Assembly: GCA_030620285.1 (NCBI GenBank)
Contig: JAUXFA010000105.1
Span: forward strand, 1 to 5,341
Origin: Piscirickettsiaceae bacterium
Lineage (GTDB): Bacteria > Pseudomonadota > Gammaproteobacteria > Nitrosococcales > Methylophagaceae
Length of the DNA stretch: 5,341 nt
Reading direction: 5' to 3'
Below the pieces are notes generated by a model that had not been told where the DNA came from, did no database searches, and saw only the letters and a list, made by a program, of their open reading frames with translations. Both the position numbers and the translations under genes were made by a program. Positions 1-4,421 of the stretch are shown piece by piece (position 1 is the first letter of the stretch; every line of letters starts with the position of its first letter).

Positions 1-264
1 ATCCTGAATGGCTTCAGGAAAGCTCATTTGATCATATTCCATCAAAAACCCAATAGCGGTGCCATGCGCGCCGCAGCCAAAACAATGATAAAACTGTTTA
101 TCAGGACTTACCGTGAAGGAAGGTGTTTTTTCATTATGGAAAGGGCAGCAGGCTTGTAGATTTTTACCTGCTTTTTTGAGCGGAACCCGAGCATCAATAA
201 CATCAGCAATATCAATTCGCGTCAGTAAGTCATCGATAAATTGAGGAGGAATTTGGCCAGCCAT
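1..264 (-). CDS. dnaG: DNA primase DnaG, N-terminal part (runs off the left edge)
   Basis: Primase makes the short RNA primers for lagging-strand and restart synthesis at the replication fork, working with the DnaB helicase. Only the first 88 residues are present, of a protein usually near 580-650. They form the CHC2 zinc-binding domain, with ligands visible at C40, H43, C61 and C64 in the motifs CCPFHNEKTPSF and FYHCFGCGAHG. The ATG at 264-262 gives MAGQIPPQFIDDLL, which aligns with the E. coli start MAGRIP, so the start is secure. No strong Shine-Dalgarno precedes it (only AGG about 8 bases upstream), which fits the low translation known for primase. It is the third gene after rpsU and yqeY on this strand, with a 72-base gap after yqeY; rpoD would be expected next, outside the window. 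The truncation is only the window edge. Confidence 0.97.
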   Translation of the reverse strand, partial: MAGQIPPQFIDDLLTRIDIADVIDARVPLKKAGKNLQACCPFHNEKTPSFTVSPDKQFYHCFGCGAHGTAIGFLMEYDQMSFPEAIQD

Positions 265-302
265 GAAAAGAGCCTATAGCTGATTTAATGTGGGTGCAAT
301 AA

Positions 303-329
303 GCTCGCCTACTTTAACCTTTGGCAAGC
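303..329 (-). other. Imperfect stem-loop in the yqeY-dnaG gap
   Basis: On the minus strand the arms GCTTGCC and GGCGAGC can form a 7-bp stem with one G-U pair and a 13-base loop. It starts 8 bases after the yqeY stop. No clear U-run follows (only TTATT), so it is not a canonical intrinsic terminator. In E. coli a partial terminator lies between rpsU and dnaG and lowers primase output; that this hairpin plays the same part is inference from position only. Confidence 0.25.
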
Positions 330-336
330 ACATCAA

Positions 337-798
337 TTATGCAGTAAGAGCAGCCTTAACAAGGCCACTGACAGCGCCCATATCTGCACGACCTTGAAGT
401 TTTGGTCGTAATGCATTCATTACAGAGCCCATATCCCGGGGGCTAGCTGCGCCCACTTCCGTAATCACGGCCTTAATAGCTTCGGCGACTTCATCATTTG
501 TCATTGCGGTTGGCATGAACTCTTCAATGATAGCAAGCTCTGCAATTTCGATTGCTGCCAAATCATCACGGCCCGCGGCTTCAAATTGGCTTAGTGAATC
601 GCGGCGCTGCTTACACATTTTGGTGAGGATTGTAATAATGCCGTCATCATCAACATCTTGGCGTGTATCAACTTCAACCTGTTTAATTGCTGCTGTTATT
701 TGGCGCAAAGTTGCCAAACGCTCTTTTTCCTTGGCGCGCATTGCTGCTTTGACGTTATCTTGCAGGACAAGCTTTAATGGGCTGGATTCGGCAGGCAT
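337..798 (-). CDS. yqeY: GatB/YqeY-domain protein YqeY
   Basis: A 153-residue cytosolic protein of the YqeY family, close to the usual length of about 147-150. The family is related to the C-terminal, tRNA-interacting tail domain of the GatB amidotransferase subunit, but its own job is not settled. Visible family signatures are the helical N-terminal stretch ERLATLRQITAAIKQVEVD (residues 26-44), the block KMCKQRRDSLSQFEAAGR (about 60-77), EEFMP (92-96), and the C-terminal RPKLQGRADMGAVS (130-143). It starts 15 bases after the rpsU stop and has no obvious Shine-Dalgarno (the upstream bases are pyrimidine-rich), so coupling to rpsU translation is likely. The order rpsU-yqeY-dnaG is common in Pseudomonas-like gammaproteobacteria. 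No other start in this frame fits better than the ATG at 798-796. Confidence 0.93.
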   Translation of the reverse strand: MPAESSPLKLVLQDNVKAAMRAKEKERLATLRQITAAIKQVEVDTRQDVDDDGIITILTKMCKQRRDSLSQFEAAGRDDLAAIEIAELAIIEEFMPTAMTNDEVAEAIKAVITEVGAASPRDMGSVMNALRPKLQGRADMGAVSGLVKAALTA

Positions 799-813
799 TG
801 AAAAGTGGGATTT

Positions 814-1029
814 TTAGTACAAACGAATGCGACGAGCGCTTTCACGTGAAACTTTCTTTTGATGGCGCTTAACAGCCGCTGCAGCTGCGCGTTTACGCAC
901 AGTTGTTGGTTTTTCATAAGCTTCGCGGGCACGGGCTTCTGCTACGGTACCGGCTTTCTCGCAAGCGCGTTTAAAGCGACGCAAAGCAATATCAAATGGT
1001 TCGTTTTCTTTTAAACGTACTGATGGCAT
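814..1029 (-). CDS. rpsU: 30S ribosomal protein S21
   Basis: S21 is a small basic protein of the 30S subunit that sits near the anti-Shine-Dalgarno end of 16S rRNA and helps initiation. The 71-residue product equals the E. coli length and matches it throughout: [20 protein letters not shown] at the start, CEKAG, then [21 protein letters not shown], and an RIRLY end. The frame is open 18 bases further upstream to an ATG at 1047 that would add MFRNLL. The inner ATG at 1029-1027 is preferred because it matches the family start and has TAGGAA seven bases before it. It is the first gene of the rpsU-yqeY-dnaG block and is divergent from tsaD. The rest of the 138-base gap to tsaD holds promoter-like elements for both directions. 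Confidence 0.97.
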   Translation of the reverse strand: MPSVRLKENEPFDIALRRFKRACEKAGTVAEARAREAYEKPTTVRKRAAAAAVKRHQKKVSRESARRIRLY

Positions 1030-1036
1030 TAATAAA

Positions 1037-1042
1037 TTCCTA
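1037..1042 (-). promoter_or_regulatory. Ribosome binding site of rpsU
   Basis: TAGGAA on the minus strand ends 7 bases before the ATG at 1029. It lies inside the codons that the longer frame (ATG at 1047) would use, and so decides for the inner start of S21. Confidence 0.7.
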
Positions 1043-1068
1043 AACAATTTTTTATGGAAAAGCCCTTA

Positions 1069-1096
1069 ATTGTACGAAATTCCGAAAGGAAAGCAA
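1069..1096 (-). promoter_or_regulatory. Sigma70-like promoter of rpsU-yqeY-dnaG
   Basis: On the minus strand a -35-like TTGCTT (1096-1091, 3 of 6 consensus bases) and a -10 TACAAT (1074-1069, 5 of 6) are separated by 16 bases. Transcription would start near 1062, giving a leader of about 30 bases that includes the rpsU ribosome binding site. Identified by eye; no start-site data. Confidence 0.5.
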
Positions 1097-1104
1097 AGTG
1101 TTAG

Positions 1105-1132
1105 ATCACATTTCTTTTAAAGAAGGCATAAT
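1105..1132 (+). promoter_or_regulatory. Candidate promoter of tsaD
   Basis: ATCACA (1105-1110, 4 of 6 matches to the -35) and CATAAT (1127-1132, 5 of 6 matches to the -10) are 16 bases apart. Transcription would start near 1139, leaving a leader of about 29 bases before the tsaD ATG. The -35 elements of this promoter and the divergent rpsU promoter are about 8 bases apart, so polymerases at the two would probably compete. Confidence 0.4.
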
Positions 1133-1167
1133 GTCGCCATGAATTACAAGCAAAGACAGACATTAGA

Positions 1168-2196
1168 ATGCGGGTATTAGGCGTTGAGTCATCGTGTGAT
1201 GAAACCGGTATTGCGGTCTATGATACTGAAAAAGGTCTCTTAGCGCATGCGCTTTATAGCCAAATTGCACTTCATGCAGAATATGGTGGCGTGGTGCCTG
1301 AATTGGCTTCTCGAGACCATATTCGTAAAACCTTACCGCTGATAGAACAAGTACTGGCGGAGGCTAATATTATTCGTAAGGATATTGATGCTGTTGCCTA
1401 TACCGCTGGGCCTGGTTTGGTCGGAGCCTTATTGGTGGGGGCTGCAATTGGTCGCAGTTTTGCTTGGGCCTTAGACATTCCAGCGCTAGCGATTAATCAT
1501 ATGGAGGGTCATTTGCTCTCCCCCTTGCTTGAAGAGGATCCGCCAGAATTTCCTTTTGTATCATTGCTGGTTTCTGGTGGTCATACCTTATTGGTGGAAG
1601 TGCAAGCTGTTGGCCAATACCAATTATTGGGTGAATCGATAGATGATGCTGTTGGTGAAGCATTTGATAAAACCGCAAAAATGCTTGGTCTGGCATATCC
1701 GGGCGGCCCTATTTTAGCGGCGCTTGCAGAACACGGTATACCAGATAAATATGAGTTTCCGAGACCGATGACTAATCGTCCGGGATTGGATTTTAGTTTT
1801 AGTGGCCTGAAAACTTTTGCGATGAATACCTGGCGTGCCAGCGATCAAACACAACAAGATCAAGCCGACATTGCTTTAGCCTTTCAAACCGCCGCGGTAG
1901 AAACACTGGCAATCAAATGCAAACGAGCTTTAAAACAAACAGGTCTTAATACCTTGGTAGTTGCTGGCGGAGTGAGTGCAAATAAAGCATTACGGGCGAG
2001 GCTGGATGTGATAACGAGTCTCAGCGTATATTATCCACGACCAGAATTTTGTAGTGATAATGGCGCCATGATTGCATTTGCAGGGGCGATGCGTCAGGAG
2101 GCAATGGTAAAGCAGGCTAGCCCAACTTTTTCTGCGCGACCTCGCTGGCCTTTGGATGAATTAACAGTGCCAGAAAAAAGTAGTAATCAGGCTTAG
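1168..2196 (+). CDS. tsaD: tRNA threonylcarbamoyladenosine transferase TsaD
   Basis: TsaD, with TsaB and TsaE, transfers the threonylcarbamoyl group from threonylcarbamoyl-AMP to A37 of ANN-decoding tRNAs (t6A). It is cytosolic and usually essential. The 342-residue product compares with 337 in E. coli. The ASKHA-fold motifs are present: GVESSCDET at 5-13, the metal-binding NHMEGH with H111 and H115, LLVSGGHT (133-140), [17 protein letters not shown] (159-175), PGG at 178-180, DFSFSGLKT (208-216), [13 protein letters not shown] (264-276), and CSDNGAMIA with the third metal ligand D297. The ATG at 1168 gives the normal MRVLGVESS start, though no good Shine-Dalgarno precedes it. It is divergent from rpsU and convergent with plsY, its TAG overlapping the plsY stop by 4 bases. 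All key residues are intact. Confidence 0.98.
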   Translation: MRVLGVESSCDETGIAVYDTEKGLLAHALYSQIALHAEYGGVVPELASRDHIRKTLPLIEQVLAEANIIRKDIDAVAYTAGPGLVGALLVGAAIGRSFAWALDIPALAINHMEGHLLSPLLEEDPPEFPFVSLLVSGGHTLLVEVQAVGQYQLLGESIDDAVGEAFDKTAKMLGLAYPGGPILAALAEHGIPDKYEFPRPMTNRPGLDFSFSGLKTFAMNTWRASDQTQQDQADIALAFQTAAVETLAIKCKRALKQTGLNTLVVAGGVSANKALRARLDVITSLSVYYPRPEFCSDNGAMIAFAGAMRQEAMVKQASPTFSARPRWPLDELTVPEKSSNQA

Positions 2197-2798
2197 GATT
2201 TACCTTCTTCGCCCGACAGTAATCGTTTGATATTGCTTCGGTGCCGAACCAACAACATAACGGCCATGATTAATATTATCCAACGTGCAGTGATATCTTC
2301 AATGAACCACAGACTATAAATAGGTGTCATGGCTGCGGCTGTTAAAGCCGATAAAGATGAGATGCGGCTAATAACAAATACCAGTAACCATGTTAATAGG
2401 CTTATGCCGGCCATAATTGGTGATAAGGCAATAAAACCACCTAAAGCGGTAGCAACACCTTTGCCGCCTTTGAAACTAAAAAATACTGGGTATAGATGGC
2501 CTAGAAAAGCTGCAAAAGCTGTTGTTGCTAACCAAATCATGTCTAAACCTAATAGACGTGCGATGACAACCGGTAAGATGCCCTTGATAACATCAATGAG
2601 CAATACGGTTGCGGCTAATTTTTTGCCGCCGAAACGCAGCACATTAGTTGCCCCCGGATTACCAGAGCCTTGCGATCGAGGATCGGGCAAGCCGGCAAGC
2701 TTGCAGAGAATAATTGCGCTAGATAATGAGCCTATTAAATAAGCGCCAGCAATAACAAGCAACGTTAAATCAAGTGTTTCAGGCATGATATGATGCAA
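2193..2798 (-). CDS. plsY: Glycerol-3-phosphate acyltransferase PlsY (acyl-phosphate dependent)
   Basis: PlsY is an inner-membrane enzyme that moves an acyl group from acyl-phosphate to sn-glycerol-3-phosphate, giving lysophosphatidate, the first step of phospholipid synthesis. The 201-residue product is strongly hydrophobic, with membrane stretches at about 9-32, 62-83, 88-107, 120-143 and 172-184. The three family loops are clear: GSGNPGATN (44-52), [18 protein letters not shown] (100-117) and RHRSNIKRL (185-193). Two starts are possible. The ATG at 2798 (MHHIMPETL) has AAGAGG 4 bases upstream. The ATG at 2786 (MPETL) is closer to the family's N-terminal length but has no Shine-Dalgarno at normal distance; the longer form is kept. 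It is divergent from folB, as in E. coli, and convergent with tsaD, sharing the TTAG at 2193-2196. Confidence 0.96.
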   Translation of the reverse strand: MHHIMPETLDLTLLVIAGAYLIGSLSSAIILCKLAGLPDPRSQGSGNPGATNVLRFGGKKLAATVLLIDVIKGILPVVIARLLGLDMIWLATTAFAAFLGHLYPVFFSFKGGKGVATALGGFIALSPIMAGISLLTWLLVFVISRISSLSALTAAAMTPIYSLWFIEDITARWIILIMAVMLLVRHRSNIKRLLSGEEGKS

Positions 2799-2802
2799 CC
2801 TC

Positions 2803-2808
2803 TTAGTC
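2803..2808 (-). promoter_or_regulatory. Ribosome binding site of plsY (upstream start)
   Basis: A purine run containing AAGAGG (minus strand) lies directly upstream of the ATG at 2798 with a short gap of about 4 bases, and about 16 bases from the second ATG at 2786. It therefore favours the longer PlsY start, although the spacing is tight. End positions are accurate to a base or two. Confidence 0.4.
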
Positions 2809-2809
2809 T

Positions 2810-2839
2810 TTGGAACATTATAGGGCGCTTAGCAGTAAT
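2810..2839 (+). promoter_or_regulatory. Weak candidate promoter of folB-folK
   Basis: TTGGAA (2810-2815) and AGTAAT (2834-2839), each 4 of 6 consensus bases, are 18 bases apart. They overlap the stronger plsY promoter on the other strand. Some promoter for folB should lie here because plsY is divergent, but this exact placement is weak. Confidence 0.25.
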
Positions 2840-2844
2840 TTCCA
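2817..2844 (-). promoter_or_regulatory. Sigma70-like promoter of plsY
   Basis: On the minus strand there is a perfect -10, TATAAT (2822-2817), with TGGAAA (2844-2839, 4 of 6 matches to TTGACA) 16 bases upstream. Transcription would start near 2810, giving a very short leader of about 12 bases before the first plsY ATG. Confidence 0.55.
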
Positions 2845-2864
2845 CCTTTTACGTGCAGACACTC

Positions 2865-3218
2865 ATGGATAAAATTTTTCTTAACGATCTTAAAATTGAC
2901 ACTATTATAGGTATTTATGAGTGGGAGCGGGAAACGCTGCAAACGCTCACATTTAATTTGGAAATGGACTGGGATATTTGTAAAGCAGCACAAAGTGATG
3001 ATATTAGCGATACCCTTGATTACGGATCAATAGCACAAACTATGGTGAGTTTCGTTGAGGCGAGTCGATATCAACTTATCGAAACCTTAGCGGAAGATTT
3101 GTGTGCATTGTTATTGAAACAATACCCAATCCCCAAGCTTAAATTAACATTGAGTAAGCCGGTTGCATTACACGGGCAAAATACGGCAAAAATAGTGATT
3201 GAACGCAGCCATATATGA
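2865..3218 (+). CDS. folB: Dihydroneopterin aldolase FolB
   Basis: FolB cleaves 7,8-dihydroneopterin to 6-hydroxymethyl-7,8-dihydropterin and glycolaldehyde in folate synthesis, and the family can also epimerise to dihydromonapterin. It acts in the cytosol as an octamer. The 117 residues (E. coli 122) match from MDKIFLNDLKIDTIIGIYEWE onwards. Family residues visible are the YEWE block (E19, E21), SDD at 44-46, LDYGSIAQT with Y53, IETLAE with E73, and LSKP with the catalytic lysine K98, then a VIER end. The frame is open back to an ATG at 2790, but those 25 extra residues have no family match and overlap the plsY start, so the ATG at 2865 is chosen. No clear Shine-Dalgarno is seen; an in-frame GTG at 2853 is an alternative. 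Its TGA overlaps the folK-like ATG (ATGA), pointing to coupled translation. Confidence 0.95.
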   Translation: MDKIFLNDLKIDTIIGIYEWERETLQTLTFNLEMDWDICKAAQSDDISDTLDYGSIAQTMVSFVEASRYQLIETLAEDLCALLLKQYPIPKLKLTLSKPVALHGQNTAKIVIERSHI

Positions 3219-3751
3219 GTAATACAGCTTCCGGCTATTTGTTAGGCATTGGCAGCAACATTGATCCACATAATAATATTGTCCGTATTATTGCGCAGTT
3301 ATTTGAGCATTTCCCACAACTTACTTTAAGCCGGGTGTTAAAACTTCCGCCCATTGGGATGAATAGCCAACATGATTTTCTCAATGTTGTGGTTTTCATT
3401 GAAACGGCTATCGAACAAACCGATCTGAAAGAAATTTGTAATACGATAGAGATTCAATTGGGTCGAGATCGTGATGATCCGACAAGAAAAACTAAAGATC
3501 GCCCTGCGGATCTGGATATCTTAACAAGCATACGATTTCCCGACGACGTGGAACGTTTAGCAAGCAATATTACCGATGAATATTTTCTTTACCCCCTATT
3601 GGATGAAATTAAAGCATATTTATCAGGTAAGAGCTCTACCCCCCTCCCCCTGCCTGCCGGTGTGGAAATTAATCTGAATGACTTAACGTTTGGACAAGCG
3701 GCGACCACCATCAACCGGAATGCTGGCTCCGGTAATAAAGGGATTGTTTAA
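3215..3751 (+). CDS. folK: FolK-like 6-hydroxymethyl-dihydropterin pyrophosphokinase, divergent
   Basis: HPPK transfers pyrophosphate from ATP to 6-hydroxymethyl-7,8-dihydropterin, the step after FolB. Family features present: LLGIGSN (9-15), PPIG (45-48), DFLNVVV (54-60), IEIQLGRDR (78-86), and RPADLDIL with R96 and the Mg-binding pair D99 and D101, spaced as E. coli R92, D95 and D97. The usual GPR before that block reads KDR here. Around 112-128 (VERLASNITDEYFLYPL) the histidine and arginine matching E. coli H115 and R121, which contact ATP phosphates, appear to be absent. With 178 residues it is longer than E. coli FolK (159). The last 23 codons are antisense to the 3' end of folM and follow a C-rich tract. 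It is coupled to folB by ATGA. The housekeeping folK of gammaproteobacteria often lies beside pcnB and panB, so this may be a second copy with altered activity (inference). Confidence 0.85.
   Translation: MSNTASGYLLGIGSNIDPHNNIVRIIAQLFEHFPQLTLSRVLKLPPIGMNSQHDFLNVVVFIETAIEQTDLKEICNTIEIQLGRDRDDPTRKTKDRPADLDILTSIRFPDDVERLASNITDEYFLYPLLDEIKAYLSGKSSTPLPLPAGVEINLNDLTFGQAATTINRNAGSGNKGIV
3639..3650 (+). repeat. C-rich tract (C6-T-C5) in the folK-like gene
   Basis: Six Cs, one T and five Cs encode part of Thr-Pro-Leu-Pro-Leu-Pro at residues 142-147 of the FolK-like protein. It is the most homopolymer-like stretch in the window, and a likely place for polymerase slippage or a sequencing error. Confidence 0.8.
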
Positions 3752-4405
3752 CAAGCTTTCCACTGCCAGATAAATCGGTTCCGCCCCACCCTCTTTTGCT
3801 AAGGGTGTTTCAGCTAACATTTGCTGGCGAATGGTTTTGGAATGTTGCTTGGTGAATAATACTGGGCCGGGAGCGACGGCGTTGACTTTGATTTGTGGGG
3901 CATATTTTTTGGCCAAAACTAGCATCATATTATGCAAGCCCGCTTTGGTGGTGCCATAGATATCAAAATTCGGTGTTGGGTTTTCAACATTAATATCCGT
4001 AATATGAATAATATCTGCGGGATCATCTCCCTGCCCTTGCATCAGTGGTCGCAAGGCCTCATTTATTAAAAAGGGTGCCAGCATATGAATATTAAAAAAC
4101 TGTTGATATTGCATGGCCGCTACGGTTAAATCACTTGATGTTGCTTCAAACGAAGAGGCATTGTGAATAATGGCTCTAAAACTACTGCAACGATCCTGTA
4201 GAGCCTGACAAAATTGTAAAATAGCCACGCTATCGACAAAATCTGCCTGAACAATGCTGATTCCTCGATCGGATAAAGTTTGGATCTCAGCGGTAGCCGT
4301 ACGATAATGAGCAATAATGCTATAACCCTCTTCATGCAGACGCATGGCGAGGTGATGGCCAATACGGCGGTTAGCGCCGGTAACTAAAACTGCATTTTCT
4401 AACAC
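3683..4405 (-). CDS. folM: FolM-type dihydromonapterin/pteridine reductase (SDR family)
   Basis: A short-chain dehydrogenase of 240 residues, the E. coli FolM size. FolM uses NADPH to reduce dihydromonapterin to tetrahydromonapterin and has weak dihydrofolate reductase activity. The Rossmann nucleotide motif is TGANRRIG (9-16), with HYR (33-35) offering an arginine for the NADPH phosphate. HNAS is at 81-84. The catalytic set is D137 (IIHITD), Y150 and K154: Asp replaces the usual SDR serine, as in FolM and trypanosomatid PTR1, with the same 13- and 4-residue spacings. It ends ITGASIPVDGG, typical of the family. The start is a GTG at 4405-4403, preceded 6 bases upstream by TAAGGG. It is convergent with the folK-like gene, overlapping it by 69 bases, and divergent from the methyltransferase gene across 16 bases. 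Assignment to FolM rather than another pteridine reductase rests on motif resemblance. Confidence 0.9.
   Translation of the reverse strand: MLENAVLVTGANRRIGHHLAMRLHEEGYSIIAHYRTATAEIQTLSDRGISIVQADFVDSVAILQFCQALQDRCSSFRAIIHNASSFEATSSDLTVAAMQYQQFFNIHMLAPFLINEALRPLMQGQGDDPADIIHITDINVENPTPNFDIYGTTKAGLHNMMLVLAKKYAPQIKVNAVAPGPVLFTKQHSKTIRQQMLAETPLAKEGGAEPIYLAVESLLNNPFITGASIPVDGGRRLSKR
3714..3733. other. Perfect 6-bp inverted repeat in the folK/folM overlap
   Basis: ACCGGA and TCCGGT flank an 8-base spacer, so a stem-loop can form on either strand. It lies 15 bases before the folK stop codon and inside the codons for the FolM motif ITGASIPVDG. No T-run follows on either strand, so a canonical terminator is not supported. 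It may simply reflect the coding constraint. Confidence 0.3.
3787..3810 (+). terminator. Weak terminator-like hairpin after the folK-like gene
   Basis: CACCCT (3787-3792) and AGGGTG (3802-3807) can pair around a 9-base loop and are followed by only three Ts. It lies about 35 bases past the folK stop, within folM. Stem and T-run are both poor, so this is only a candidate. Confidence 0.2.
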
Positions 4406-4411
4406 CTGATA

Positions 4412-4417
4412 CCCTTA
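4412..4417 (-). promoter_or_regulatory. Ribosome binding site of folM, supporting a GTG start
   Basis: TAAGGG on the minus strand ends 6 bases before the GTG at 4405-4403. It supports this non-ATG start, which puts the protein start right before the Rossmann strand (VLVTGA), as expected. It fills most of the 16-base gap to the methyltransferase gene. Confidence 0.65.
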
Positions 4418-4421
4418 GCTT

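Noticed and set aside
515..817. 100-residue plus-strand frame opposite yqeY.
   Set aside because: It is antisense to a well-conserved gene, is serine-rich in the way shadow frames are, and has no ribosome binding site or family likeness.
1139..1180. A 13-codon frame (ATG 1139 to TAG 1178) overlapping the tsaD start, and a 3-codon frame at 1131, which could be leader peptides.
   Set aside because: The best promoter candidate would start the RNA near 1139, so neither frame would have a ribosome binding site on the transcript, and the peptide has no notable codon run.
1493..1696. 67-residue minus-strand frame inside tsaD.
   Set aside because: It is a shadow of the conserved TsaD coding sequence, with no independent signals.
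2329..2742. 137-residue plus-strand frame opposite plsY.
   Set aside because: It lies wholly within the conserved plsY gene on the other strand and shows no recognisable domain.
2790..2864. N-terminal extension of FolB from the ATG at 2790.
   Set aside because: The 25 residues have no family match, overlap the plsY start and cover the plsY promoter; the ATG at 2865 matches the E. coli FolB start.
4126..4362. 78-residue minus-strand frame within folM in another frame.
   Set aside because: It overlaps the conserved N-terminal half of FolM on the same strand; its hydrophobic look follows from the shifted frame.
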